Shown here piece by piece: positions 49,421 to 58,848 of a stretch of 64,000 bases of DNA. Both the position numbers and the translations under genes were made by a program. Position 1 is the stretch's first letter. Each line of letters starts with the position of its first letter. Source of the DNA: Sphingomonas azotifigens NBRC 15497 (GTDB lineage Bacteria > Pseudomonadota > Alphaproteobacteria > Sphingomonadales > Sphingomonadaceae); assembly GCF_002091475.1 (NCBI RefSeq), contig NZ_BCTR01000049.1, positions 1-64,000 of the forward strand, read 5' to 3'. The notes beneath the pieces were generated by a model, which made no database searches, was not told the DNA's origin, and worked only from the letters and a program-made list of their open reading frames with translations.

Positions 49421-52291
49421 GTGAAAAGGACGTATTTCTGCGTGGGCGTCGCCACGGCGGCGCTCGCACTTTCGCTGGCATCGGGCGCGCGGGCGCAGGT
49501 GAACGGCACTTCCCAAAGCACCGGTGCAGGCACTGCCGATGCCCCGCCGCAATCCGCTACCGGGCAGTCGGCGCAGCCCGGCAGCGACGGCGCGGCGGAC
49601 ATCATCGTCACCGGTATCCGGGCCAGCCAGCGCCAGTCGATCGATATCAAGCGCACGGCGGTGAACTCGGTAGACGCCATCGCCAGCGAAGACCTGGGCA
49701 AGATGCCCGACCAGAACGTCGCAGAATCGCTGCAGCGCGTGCCCGGCATCACCATCGATCGCAATCGCGGTGTCGGCAACGGCGTGACCGTGCGCGGCCT
49801 GGGTCCGCAGTTCAACACGGTCACCGTCAATGGCCGCGTGATCGCCACCGACAGCGCCGGCCGCGAGTTCAACTTCGACCTGTTGCCGTCGGAGCTGATC
49901 GCCGGGGCCAATGTCTACAAGAGCCCGCAGGCCGATCTCAACGGCGCCAGCATCGGCGCGACGATCGACATCCGCACGCTCCGCCCGCTGGAGCAGCGCG
50001 CCGGATTGCGCGGGGGCGCCTCGCTGCGCATGAACATCGACGATCTGGGCAACAAGAAGACGCCCTCGGGCGCCGCCTATGCCACCTGGAAGAGCGATTC
50101 CGGCAATATCGGCGCCGCGCTGGTGGTCGCCTATGACGAGCGGAACGAGCGCACCGACAATTTCTTCTCCGGCGCCAGCTCCTACCCCCGCAGCTTCGAC
50201 GATGGCTATTACGGCACCGCCACCAATACCAACGGCGCGCTGTGCGTCGGCGGGGTGACCAATGGCAGCTGCGCCCCGCGGATCGACACCAGCAAGGTCG
50301 GCCTGTTCCGCAATGTCGACATGTACCACAACTTCATCAACCAGGTGGAGTTCTCGAACCGCAAGCGGCTCGGCATCGACGGTACCGTCCAGTACAAGCC
50401 CACGCCCTCGCTGGTCCTGACCTTCGACGGCCTCTACTCGCACGATGACGAGCATTATTACGGATCGGGCATCGGCCCCGATTTCAGTGGTGGCACCCTG
50501 GTGAACCAGGTGATCGCTGGCGGCAGCGACACGATGGAGATGGTCGCCGGCCAGATGCGGCCGGTGCATGTCGGCGGCACCGCGGTGTCCGAGAGCTTCC
50601 ACGACGGGACGGTCGACGAGGTGATCGAGAACCGTCCGGCAAAATCGACCACCACCCTGTTCGGCTTCAACGCGAAATGGTCGCATGGGCCGTTCACGCT
50701 GGCGTTCGACGTCGATACGAGTTCGGCGAAGCTCAAGGATCCAGGTGCGCTGTTCACCACGGTCCGCCTGAAGCATATGGACTATAGCTACGATCGCCGC
50801 ACCGGCTCGCCGATCGCGCGGTTCAATCTCAGCAACCCGGCCTATCCCAATGCTGCCACGGACGTGAACCACCGCCTCGGGCACTATATGCAGGCGGAAG
50901 GCCAGAATATCTCCGACCTGATCCACGAAGCGCGGCTCGACGGGCAGTGGGACGGCGGCATGGTGACGGCATTCGCCGGGCTGGGCTATTCGGAGCGAAC
51001 CAAGCGCACCACCGGCTTTGTCGAGCCCAATGCCTGCGCCTATTGCGGAAGCGACGTCGTCCTCCCGTCCAGCCTGTTCACGCCAACCAACTACAACTTC
51101 TTCAACGGCGCCGAAGGCGGCAACACCGCCAATTGGGTGAACTACGATACCGACAAGCTGTTCAACACGTTGCTCGGGCTGAACGGCACCGCCGATCCGG
51201 CACTGCACAATGGCAGCCTGCTGCCGCTCCAGGTGGATCTGGCCGGCAGTTCGTCCGTGCAGGAGAAGGTGGCGCTCGGCTATCTGATGTTCCAGTGGAA
51301 GGGCGAACTGGGCAGCCTGCCGCTGGCGGTGAACACCGGCGTGCGGGTGGAGGACACCCGGTTCACCTCGAACGGCGCCGGCCAGACTGTGCTCAGCGCC
51401 CGGCCGAACGGCACGGGGCAGAACGTCATCGTGCTCTCCGGGCTGACGCCGCTCAACTTCAACGGCCATTACACCGATATCCTGCCCTCGGTGAACGCGC
51501 GGCTGAACCTGACCGACACGCTGATCTTCCGCGCGGCCGCCTCGCGGGTGATCTCGCGGCCGACGCTCACCGATCTGTCGCCGGCACAAAGCATCACCAG
51601 CAATCCGGGCAACGAGCGCATCTCGCGCGGCAATCCCAACCTGGCACCGTTCCGCGCCTCGCAGGCCGAGGCAGGGCTGGAATGGTACTACAATGCCGAC
51701 TCGCTGCTCTCGGCCACCTTCTTCTACAAGCAGATCGACTCGTTCATCACGCGCGGCGTCAGCCCGCTGCAGGTCGACCAGGTGACCTTCATCCTTGATC
51801 AGCCGATCAACGGCAAAGGCGCGACGGTGAAGGGTCTCGAGTTCAGCTACCGCACGCTGTTCAAGTTCCTGCCGCGGCCGCTCGACGGCTTCGGCACGCA
51901 GCTGAGCTATACCTTCACCGACAGCGATGCCGATTACACCAACGGCGCCAAGGCCTCGGCGCACTACTCGCTCGCCGGCCTGTCCAAGCATTCCTACACC
52001 GCAGTGGGCTTTTACGAGAAGGGGCCGTTCCAGGCCCGCCTCTCCTATACCTGGCGCGATCGCTATCTCGTCGCGCCGCAGACGCAGACCGGCGTCCCCG
52101 AATTCGCCGACAATTACGACCAGCTCGATGCCGGTGTTCAGATCTCGCTGACCCACAACATCATCGTGACGGCGGACGCGACCAACCTGACGAACTCGAA
52201 GGAGTTCCACTATGCCAACGTCATCGAGAACACGCAGGAATATCGCATGATCGGGCGCCGCTACAGCGCCGGCATACGCGTGCGGTTCTGA
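49421..52291 (+). CDS. TonB-dependent receptor of the sugar locus
   Basis: This 956-residue receptor starts with GTG behind GAGGGG and has a signal peptide (VGVATAALALSLASGARA|Q). The plug region is of the Xanthomonas/Caulobacter type: ADIIVTGIRASQRQSIDIKR, DQNVAESLQRVPGITIDRN, GVTVRGLGPQFNTVTVNGR and NGASIGATIDIRTLRPL. The barrel ends in RRYSAGIRVRF. It most likely imports fucose-containing oligosaccharides, by context. It is the first gene of its strand behind operator 2, and no gene overlaps it downstream; the dehydratase has its own operator. Confidence 0.92.
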   Translation: MKRTYFCVGVATAALALSLASGARAQVNGTSQSTGAGTADAPPQSATGQSAQPGSDGAADIIVTGIRASQRQSIDIKRTAVNSVDAIASEDLGKMPDQNVAESLQRVPGITIDRNRGVGNGVTVRGLGPQFNTVTVNGRVIATDSAGREFNFDLLPSELIAGANVYKSPQADLNGASIGATIDIRTLRPLEQRAGLRGGASLRMNIDDLGNKKTPSGAAYATWKSDSGNIGAALVVAYDERNERTDNFFSGASSYPRSFDDGYYGTATNTNGALCVGGVTNGSCAPRIDTSKVGLFRNVDMYHNFINQVEFSNRKRLGIDGTVQYKPTPSLVLTFDGLYSHDDEHYYGSGIGPDFSGGTLVNQVIAGGSDTMEMVAGQMRPVHVGGTAVSESFHDGTVDEVIENRPAKSTTTLFGFNAKWSHGPFTLAFDVDTSSAKLKDPGALFTTVRLKHMDYSYDRRTGSPIARFNLSNPAYPNAATDVNHRLGHYMQAEGQNISDLIHEARLDGQWDGGMVTAFAGLGYSERTKRTTGFVEPNACAYCGSDVVLPSSLFTPTNYNFFNGAEGGNTANWVNYDTDKLFNTLLGLNGTADPALHNGSLLPLQVDLAGSSSVQEKVALGYLMFQWKGELGSLPLAVNTGVRVEDTRFTSNGAGQTVLSARPNGTGQNVIVLSGLTPLNFNGHYTDILPSVNARLNLTDTLIFRAAASRVISRPTLTDLSPAQSITSNPGNERISRGNPNLAPFRASQAEAGLEWYYNADSLLSATFFYKQIDSFITRGVSPLQVDQVTFILDQPINGKGATVKGLEFSYRTLFKFLPRPLDGFGTQLSYTFTDSDADYTNGAKASAHYSLAGLSKHSYTAVGFYEKGPFQARLSYTWRDRYLVAPQTQTGVPEFADNYDQLDAGVQISLTHNIIVTADATNLTNSKEFHYANVIENTQEYRMIGRRYSAGIRVRF

Positions 52292-52393
52292 GCAGCGGCG
52301 AGCGGGCACCTCCCTTCCCGCCCGCCCGCAACTGTTCAGGTGGAAGCGACCGGCCGGAAATCGGCTTGCCAAACCGCGCCGGTCGCCCCACGA

Positions 52394-52405
52394 CTGAGAT
52401 ATCAG
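52394..52405. promoter_or_regulatory. Candidate GntR operator 3 (CTGA-GATA-TCAG)
   Basis: CTGAGATATCAG has perfectly inverted arms and lies 15 bases before the ATG of the sugar-acid dehydratase, the first gene of the long pathway operon. Same motif and similar position relative to the gene as operator 1. Confidence 0.55.
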
Positions 52406-52420
52406 CTAAGGATGCAAGGA

Positions 52421-53533
52421 ATGTCATCTTCTGCCCAGATCGCCGGATACCGGACGACGCGGCTTCAGTTCCCCCGCGACCGGACGATCGGCGATTCGCA
52501 GGTCCGCGCCGACGAAGCGCAGGTGATCGCGATCGAGCTGATCGACGGCGCCGGCAATGTCGGGCTGGGCTTCGCCCAGTCGCTGTTCGTGCCGCTGCCG
52601 GAGCCCTCGGAAATCGACCGGGTATTCGCGATCGAGGCATGGCCGGGGCTGGAAGGACGCCATCCCGCCGCGCTGGCGCTCGCCGTGCATCGCGTCCGTG
52701 GCGGCAACGTCCGGCGCATGACGCTCCCCTTCGAGGAGGCGCTGCAGCACGCGACCTGGGATCTGTTCGCCAAGCAATCCGGCCTGCCGCTGTGGCAGAT
52801 GCTCGGCGCCAGGCGCGACACCGTGCCCGTCTATGCCAGCGGGCTGGACTTCCACCTTTCCGACCACGACTTCACCGAATTGTTCGGCAAGGCCCATGAA
52901 CAGGGGTTTCGCGGGTACAAGATCAAGGTCGGCCACCCCGATCTCGAGCGCGACGTCCATCGGCTCGATCTGCTGCGCCAGGTGACCGGTGGCACCAGGC
53001 CGGTGATGATCGATGCCAACGAGGCCTGGACAGCACAGGAAACCGTACAGGCAATCGCCGCATTCAAGCGCGCCGGCCACGACATCTACTGGATCGAGGA
53101 CCCGATCCCGCGCGAGGATTTCGACGGGCTGCGGATGTTGCGCAGCCTGGGCATCAGCCGCATCAACGCGGGCGAGTATCTCGATCTCACCGGCAAGCGG
53201 AAGCTGCTGGAGGCCCGCGCCTGTGACATGTTGAACGTGCACGGCCAGGTTTCGGACGTGATGCGCGCCGGCTGGCTGGCCAACGAGGCCAATGTCGAGG
53301 TGACGTTCGGCAACACCTTCCTCGAACTGGGCGTCAACATGGCGCTCGCGCTGCCGGGGGTTCGCTGGCTCGAATACAGCTTCCAGAATTTCGATCATCT
53401 GGTCGAAGCGCCGTTCGTGATGGCCGACGGCGTGATTCACGGCCGCGACGCGCCAGGCCATGGCCTCACGCTGAGCGACGCCGCCCGCGCCAATGGCGGC
53501 GCACTCCCCGGGGCCGAGCGCGCCGCCGCATGA
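52421..53533 (+). CDS. Enolase-superfamily sugar-acid dehydratase (L-fuconate or similar)
   Basis: This 370-residue protein belongs to the mandelate racemase/muconate lactonising group. The catalytic KxK is in GYKIKVGH, and the three metal ligands lie in VMIDANEAW, YWIEDPI and INAGEYLDL. It would dehydrate an aldonate to the 2-keto-3-deoxy acid, step 3 of the pathway. Typical L-fuconate dehydratases are longer (about 440 residues), so L-rhamnonate, L-galactonate or D-arabinonate remain possible substrates. The ATG at 52421 is chosen for its spacing to AAGG; the ATG at 52412 is also in frame. ATGA overlap with the transporter. Confidence 0.85.
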   Translation: MSSSAQIAGYRTTRLQFPRDRTIGDSQVRADEAQVIAIELIDGAGNVGLGFAQSLFVPLPEPSEIDRVFAIEAWPGLEGRHPAALALAVHRVRGGNVRRMTLPFEEALQHATWDLFAKQSGLPLWQMLGARRDTVPVYASGLDFHLSDHDFTELFGKAHEQGFRGYKIKVGHPDLERDVHRLDLLRQVTGGTRPVMIDANEAWTAQETVQAIAAFKRAGHDIYWIEDPIPREDFDGLRMLRSLGISRINAGEYLDLTGKRKLLEARACDMLNVHGQVSDVMRAGWLANEANVEVTFGNTFLELGVNMALALPGVRWLEYSFQNFDHLVEAPFVMADGVIHGRDAPGHGLTLSDAARANGGALPGAERAAA

Positions 53534-54810
53534 CCGCCGCCACCGACTTCGCGGCGCCGTCGTCCGCGGCGCCCGGCCGACAGCGGCAATGGCTGCTGAT
53601 GGTCAGCCTGGGCATCGTGTTCTTCGTGCTGCTCACGCTCTATGCCGCGATCCTCGGCGTGCTGCTGCCCAACCAGATTCAGAACATGGACCCGGCGGGC
53701 AAGACCGCGACGCTGGGCATCGTCTATGCGATCACCTCGGTGTTCAGCACGATCACCACGCCGGTCTCGGGCGCACTTTCCGATCGCACCCGCACCCGCT
53801 TCGGCCGGCGCACACCGTGGATCGTCCTGGGCGGGCTGCTCGGCGGCATCGCCACCATCCTCATTCCGTTCGGCGGGACCATCGTCGGGATCACGGCCCT
53901 GTGGCTGGTCGCGACGGTCACGCTCAATTCGATGCAGCCGGCGATCACCACCGTCGTCGCCGACCGGTTCGGGCCCAGCGAACGCGGCGTCGTGTCCGGC
54001 GTGGTCGGCGCGAGCATGACGGCGGGGGTTTCGGCCGGCACGATCTTCGGCGGGCTGATGGCGGCGCATCTGTTCGTCGCCTATGCGATCATCGGCGTCG
54101 GCATCATCCTTGCCTGCCTGCTCTTCGTGCTGCTCAACCCCGAGCCGCCGCTGGCCGCCGACATGACGCCGCCGGAGCCCTTCCGGCTGGGTGCCTTTCT
54201 CCGCGGTTTCTGGATCAGCCCGCGCGAACATCCCGATTTCGCCTGGGCGTTCTTCGGGCGGTTCGCCATCTATATGGGCTATCAGGCGATCCTCACCTAT
54301 CTGCTCTACATCCTCGAAGATCATATCGGGCTGGGGCAGGTCGCGGCCAATGCGATGATCGCACGCATGTCCTCGGTCACCTTCGTGGCCCTGGTCGTGT
54401 CGGGCCTGCTGGCCGGGTGGCTGTCCGATCGGATCCGGCGGCTGAAGCCGCTGGTCTTTGTCGCCGGGATCGTGATGGCGCTGGCCGTGGTCTCGCCGCT
54501 GCTGTGGCCGAGCGTGCCCGGCATGTTCGGCTACGCCGCGCTGATCGGGCTGGGATATGGTGCCTTCATGTCCGTCGATCTCGCGCTGATGACCCACGTG
54601 CTGCCGGCCCGCGCCGAGGGCGCGGATTCGACCGGCAAGGACCTCGGCATCCTGACGACGGCGATCAACGTACCGCAGATCCTGAGCCCGGTGCTGGCCG
54701 CGGCGCTGCTGAGCATGACCGGCAACAACTATCCGCTGCTGTTCTGCCTCGCGGCGATCTGCGTCGTCGTCGGTGCCGGGCTGGTGCTGCCGATACGGTC
54801 GGTCAAATGA
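53530..54810 (+). CDS. MFS sugar transporter
   Basis: This 426-residue membrane protein has about 12 helices and the major-facilitator signature between helices 2 and 3 (GALSDRTRTRFGRRTPWI), with the related WLSDRIRRLKP in the second half. It should carry the monosaccharide across the inner membrane after the TBDR has brought its source into the periplasm. It is placed between dehydratase and lactonase, with four-base overlaps on both sides. Confidence 0.9.
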   Translation: MTAATDFAAPSSAAPGRQRQWLLMVSLGIVFFVLLTLYAAILGVLLPNQIQNMDPAGKTATLGIVYAITSVFSTITTPVSGALSDRTRTRFGRRTPWIVLGGLLGGIATILIPFGGTIVGITALWLVATVTLNSMQPAITTVVADRFGPSERGVVSGVVGASMTAGVSAGTIFGGLMAAHLFVAYAIIGVGIILACLLFVLLNPEPPLAADMTPPEPFRLGAFLRGFWISPREHPDFAWAFFGRFAIYMGYQAILTYLLYILEDHIGLGQVAANAMIARMSSVTFVALVVSGLLAGWLSDRIRRLKPLVFVAGIVMALAVVSPLLWPSVPGMFGYAALIGLGYGAFMSVDLALMTHVLPARAEGADSTGKDLGILTTAINVPQILSPVLAAALLSMTGNNYPLLFCLAAICVVVGAGLVLPIRSVK

Positions 54811-55658
54811 GCGGGGAGAGCGCGTTGCGCGTGATCGACGCGCACCAGCATTTCTGGTCGCTGGCGGCGCCGGGCCATGCCTGGCCGACGCCGTCGGAAG
54901 CGGCAATCCATCGCGACTTCGGCCCGGCGGACCTGATCGCCGTAACCGGCGATATCGCGCTGGCCGGGACGGTACTGGTCCAGTCGCAGCCGACGGACGC
55001 AGACACCGACTGGATGCTGGCGCTGGCCGCGGCGACGCCGATGGTGCAGGCGGTGGTCGGCTGGGTCGATCTCGCCGACCCCGCGGCACCGGCGCGCATC
55101 GCGGCGCTCGCCGCCGATCCGAAGCTGCGCGGCCTCCGCCCGATGCTCCAGGCGATCGACGATACCGACTGGCTGCTGGAAAAGGCGCTCGAACCGGCAC
55201 TGGCGGCAATGCAGGCCGCGGGCCTGCGGCTCGATGCGCTGGTCCAGCCGCGCCATCTGCCGATGCTGGCCCGCTTCGTCGATCGCTGGCCCGATCTGCC
55301 GGTGGTGATCGACCATGCCGCCAAGCCCTTTGCCGCGCAGGGCACGCTCGATCCCTGGCGGGACGACATTGCCGCGCTCGCGGCACGAGGCGTCCATTGC
55401 AAGCTTTCCGGGCTCCGCACCGAGCAGCGGCCCGGCCAGCCGGCGGACGCGCTGGCGCCCTATGTCGCACATCTCGTCCAGTGCTTCGGCGAGCGGCTGA
55501 TGTGGGGCAGCGACTGGCCGGTGCTGTTGCTTGCGGGCGACGATTGGCGGGACTGGTACGACACCGCACGCCGCATGGCCGGCGACGCCGGGGCGGACCT
55601 GCCCCGGCTGTTCGCGGGCGCGGCCGCCAAATTCTACGCGCTGGAGGATCGAGGATGA
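54807..55658 (+). CDS. Amidohydrolase-family sugar lactonase
   Basis: This 283-residue protein has the amidohydrolase-2 landmarks: N-terminal VIDAHQHFW, VVIDHAAKP, the lysine region HCKLSGL and MWGSDWPV near the C-terminus with the catalytic Asp. It matches L-fucono-1,5-lactonase and related enzymes, which open the lactone produced by the aldose dehydrogenase. Step 2 of the pathway. ATGA overlap with the transporter and with the next gene. Confidence 0.88.
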   Translation: MSGESALRVIDAHQHFWSLAAPGHAWPTPSEAAIHRDFGPADLIAVTGDIALAGTVLVQSQPTDADTDWMLALAAATPMVQAVVGWVDLADPAAPARIAALAADPKLRGLRPMLQAIDDTDWLLEKALEPALAAMQAAGLRLDALVQPRHLPMLARFVDRWPDLPVVIDHAAKPFAAQGTLDPWRDDIAALAARGVHCKLSGLRTEQRPGQPADALAPYVAHLVQCFGERLMWGSDWPVLLLAGDDWRDWYDTARRMAGDAGADLPRLFAGAAAKFYALEDRG

Positions 55659-57739
55659 CGATACGGCATGGGCTCCTGCTCGGCGCAGCGATGCTGCCCG
55701 CCACGGCCGCGGCACAGATTGCGGACGGGCCGGCCATTCCCAGCTACAGCGCGCCGCAGGTCACCCGCGAGCAGACGGCGGGCAACATCCACATTTCCAG
55801 CCGGCCCAAGCCCGAAGCGCTGGTCATCGCGGTTTCGCCGCAGGGTTCGGATGATGGCGATGGGTCCGCCGCCCATCCCTATGCCACGCTGGCACGCGCG
55901 CAGGCGGCGGTGCGGCGGCTGAATGCCGATCATGACGTGACCGTGCAGATCGCCGACGGGCTGTACCGGCTGACGACGCCGCTGCGCTTCACCGCCGCCG
56001 ATGGCGGGCAGAACAGCTTCACCGTCCGCTGGGAAGCGGCGCCCGGCGCGCATCCGGTGATTTCGGGGGGCACGCCGGTCCATGGCTGGCGCATTGCCGA
56101 CGCAAAACGCGGCATCTGGTCCGCGGAGATCCCCCGCGGCGTCGATCCCCGCCAACTCTGGGTCAACGGCCATATGGCTGCCCGCGCCGCCGTGCGGGCG
56201 CCGCGCACCAGCTTCGTCTTCCACGAATGGGGTATCGAGATCACCGATCCGGCCTGGCGTACCCTCGCGGACCTGCCCGGCCAGCACCGGCTGGAGGTGG
56301 AGGCGACCGGCTGGTTCACCGATCGCCACGCCATGGTCGACCGGATCGACGGCAATCGCATCGTGATGCAGCAGCCTGGCTGGCGCAACAACCTGGTCGG
56401 CTACGACACCTTCGCGCGTTCGGTGTGGGGGGACAATGCCGGGCTGTTCTTCGGCAACGCACTCGCCTTCCTGCGCGAGCCCGGCCAATATTATGTCGAT
56501 CCGGCGGCAGGGCGGCTCTACTACAAGCCCCTGGCCGGCGAAGACATGGCGCGTGCCGAGGTGGTGCTGCCGCGGCTGGAGCTCCTCGTCTCCATCGCCG
56601 GCAGCTATGACGTCCCGGTCCGCGACCTGCAGTTTCGCGGGCTCAGCTTCCGCCACACCAGCTGGCTCCAGCCCTCGGGTCCCGAAGGCTATGCCAGCCA
56701 GCAGAGCGGATCGTTCCTGATGGGCGAATGGGCCGGCTATCCCGGCGATCCGATCCGCGACTGTTCCTGGGGCTGCTGGGCGTTCGAGGCGATGCGCAAC
56801 CGCTGGAACCAGCAACCCGCCGCCGTCCAGGTCGCCGCCGCGACCCGCATCGTGTTCGATCGCGACGAATTCACCCAGCTCGGCCAGATCGCGCTCGGCA
56901 TCGGCAACAATGCCGACGCCAACGACAGCGGCATCGGCCTCGGCGCCAGCGGCATCGAGGTGCGTCGCTCACGCTTCACCGATCTTGCCGGCGGCGCGAT
57001 CATGGTGGGTGGCGTCCGCCCCGACGCGCATCACCCGTCGCGGCCCGAAATGACGGTGCGCGACATCTTCGTCAGCAACAATCTCGTCCGCACCGTCTCC
57101 CAGCAATATCGCGAGCAAGCGGCAATCCTGGTGACCTATGCCAGCGGCGCGGTGATCTGGCACAACGACGTGTCCGGCGCGCCCTATGACGGCATCGATG
57201 TCGGCTGGGGCTGGGGGGCGAACGATCCCGGCGGCAGCGCCGAATATGGCACGGCCGCGCGCGGATATTACGACCAGCCGGGCAATCTGGTCTACAACCA
57301 GCCCACGATCCTCCACGACACGGTGGTCGTCGGCAATCGCGTCCACGACGTGAAGCAGTGGTTCCCCGATGGCGGGGCGATCTACCATCTCTCCGCCGAC
57401 CCGGGGGCGCTGATCGCCGAGAACTATGTCTACGACGTGCCCGGCGGCATCGCCCTCTATCTCGACGAGGGATCGCGCCATGTCACGCTTCGCAGCAACG
57501 TGATCAGCAATGTCGGCGTGTGGCTCAACATGAACTCGCTGCAGGACGTCGCCCCACGCCGCACCGCGATGGACAATCTCGCCACCGGCAACTGGTACGA
57601 TTCCGGCCGCCGCACCGGCCTGTGGACCGACTATGTCCATAACAGCGAAACCGACAACAGCCGCGTCGCCAAGGGCGCCTGGCCCGCCGCGGCGCGCGCG
57701 GTGATCGATCGCGCGGGCATCGAGCCGGAAAAGCCATGA
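55655..57739 (+). CDS. Secreted right-handed beta-helix enzyme, candidate GH141 alpha-L-fucosidase
   Basis: This 694-residue protein has a signal peptide (GLLLGAAMLPATAAA|Q) and the build of a right-handed parallel beta-helix enzyme: ISPQGS-like start AVSPQGSDDGDG, HPYATLARAQAAVRRLN, VTVQIADGLYRLTTPLRF, HPVISGG, LWVNGHMAARA, then many beta-helix rungs (GGAIMVGG, NLVRTVSQQYREQAAILV, DGGAIYHLSADPGALIAENYVYD in parts). This resembles family GH141, which includes alpha-L-fucosidases. In an L-fucose pathway operon such an activity would release the sugar. The identification is by fold and context; other beta-helix activities cannot be excluded. Confidence 0.8.
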   Translation: MTIRHGLLLGAAMLPATAAAQIADGPAIPSYSAPQVTREQTAGNIHISSRPKPEALVIAVSPQGSDDGDGSAAHPYATLARAQAAVRRLNADHDVTVQIADGLYRLTTPLRFTAADGGQNSFTVRWEAAPGAHPVISGGTPVHGWRIADAKRGIWSAEIPRGVDPRQLWVNGHMAARAAVRAPRTSFVFHEWGIEITDPAWRTLADLPGQHRLEVEATGWFTDRHAMVDRIDGNRIVMQQPGWRNNLVGYDTFARSVWGDNAGLFFGNALAFLREPGQYYVDPAAGRLYYKPLAGEDMARAEVVLPRLELLVSIAGSYDVPVRDLQFRGLSFRHTSWLQPSGPEGYASQQSGSFLMGEWAGYPGDPIRDCSWGCWAFEAMRNRWNQQPAAVQVAAATRIVFDRDEFTQLGQIALGIGNNADANDSGIGLGASGIEVRRSRFTDLAGGAIMVGGVRPDAHHPSRPEMTVRDIFVSNNLVRTVSQQYREQAAILVTYASGAVIWHNDVSGAPYDGIDVGWGWGANDPGGSAEYGTAARGYYDQPGNLVYNQPTILHDTVVVGNRVHDVKQWFPDGGAIYHLSADPGALIAENYVYDVPGGIALYLDEGSRHVTLRSNVISNVGVWLNMNSLQDVAPRRTAMDNLATGNWYDSGRRTGLWTDYVHNSETDNSRVAKGAWPAAARAVIDRAGIEPEKP

Positions 57740-58086
57740 CCCTCCCCCGCCGCATGATCCGCATCCAGGACCTGGCCGACGATCCGGCGGTGTTCGCCGC
57801 CTATGACGCCGCGCACCGCCCGGGCGCCACGCCGCCCGAGGTGCTGGCCGCACAGCGCCGCCACGGCATCCTCGACCTCGAAATCTATCGCCATGCCGAT
57901 CGGCTGGTGATGATCCTGACCATCGCCGAGGATTTCGATCCCGCCGGCCTCGATGCGGAAAGCGCCATCACCCCGGCGCTGGTCGCGTGGCACCGGCGGA
58001 TGGCTACGCTCCAGCGCAGGCCGTCGGGCGGCGACCAGGACTGGCCCGAGGCGACCCTGGTGTTCCGCCAGTCCGACCATCCCTGA
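57736..58086 (+). CDS. L-rhamnose/L-fucose mutarotase family protein
   Basis: This 116-residue protein has the small RhaM-type mutarotase pattern: YDAAHRPGATPPEVLAAQRRHGILDLEIYRH read in parts, then RLVMILTIAEDFD. These enzymes interconvert the anomers of a deoxysugar, which supports that the locus handles a 6-deoxy-hexose. It overlaps the beta-helix gene by four bases. Confidence 0.88.
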   Translation: MTLPRRMIRIQDLADDPAVFAAYDAAHRPGATPPEVLAAQRRHGILDLEIYRHADRLVMILTIAEDFDPAGLDAESAITPALVAWHRRMATLQRRPSGGDQDWPEATLVFRQSDHP

Positions 58087-58111
58087 AAGCCGATCAGAAC
58101 AGGAATCCACC

Positions 58112-58843
58112 ATGCCCCGCCTTGCCGACAAGCGCGTCCTCATCACCGGTGCCGCCCAGGGAATCGGTCGCGCCATCGCCGAACGGTTTCGCGACGAGGG
58201 TGCCGCCGTGCTCGCCATCGACAAGCAGGCCGATGCGCTGGCGACGCTCGCCGGCTGCGACACCCGTATCGTCGATCTGCTCGATCCTGCCGCCGTGGCT
58301 GCCGCCGGTGACGCTGCCGGCACGCTCGACGTGCTGGTCAACTGCGCCGGCTATGTCGACGCCGGAGACCTGCTCGAGACCAGCGAGCGCGGGCTGGACC
58401 TGTCGTTCGACCTCAACGTTCGCGCGACGATCCGGATGACCCAGGCGGTGCTGCCCGCCATGCTCGCCGCCGGTCGGGGAGCGATCGTCAATATCGCCTC
58501 GGTTGCCGGCGCGATGATCGGCGTGCCCAACCGGCTCGCCTATTGCGCCTCCAAGGGGGCCGTGGTGGGGCTCACCCGCTCGATCGCGCTCGATTATGTC
58601 GGCCGGGGCATTCGCTGCAACGCAATCTGCCCTGGTACGGTGCAGTCGCCCTCGCTCGACCAGCGGCTGGCCGCGACCGGGGATGCGGACGCCGCCCGCG
58701 CCGCCTTCGTCGCCCGCCAGCCGATGGGCAGGATCGGCACGGCCGAAGAAGTCGCGCACCTCGCGCTGTATCTGGCGAGCGACGAGAGCGCCTATACCAC
58801 CGGCGCCGCGATCGCGATCGACGGCGGCTGGACGATGGCCTGA
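58112..58843 (+). CDS. SDR dehydrogenase, probable 2-keto-3-deoxy-L-fuconate dehydrogenase
   Basis: This 243-residue short-chain dehydrogenase has the NAD motif TGAAQGIGRAIAERF, NCAGYVDAG, the catalytic Ser in NIASVAG and the YCASK tyrosine-lysine pair, then NAICPGTVQSPS. In Xanthomonas-type L-fucose breakdown an SDR oxidises 2-keto-3-deoxy-L-fuconate at C4 to the 2,4-diketo acid. Step 4 here. ATG at 58112 with AGGA 8 bases upstream; a 25-base gap separates it from the mutarotase. Confidence 0.9.
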   Translation: MPRLADKRVLITGAAQGIGRAIAERFRDEGAAVLAIDKQADALATLAGCDTRIVDLLDPAAVAAAGDAAGTLDVLVNCAGYVDAGDLLETSERGLDLSFDLNVRATIRMTQAVLPAMLAAGRGAIVNIASVAGAMIGVPNRLAYCASKGAVVGLTRSIALDYVGRGIRCNAICPGTVQSPSLDQRLAATGDADAARAAFVARQPMGRIGTAEEVAHLALYLASDESAYTTGAAIAIDGGWTMA

Positions 58844-58848
58844 CCGCG

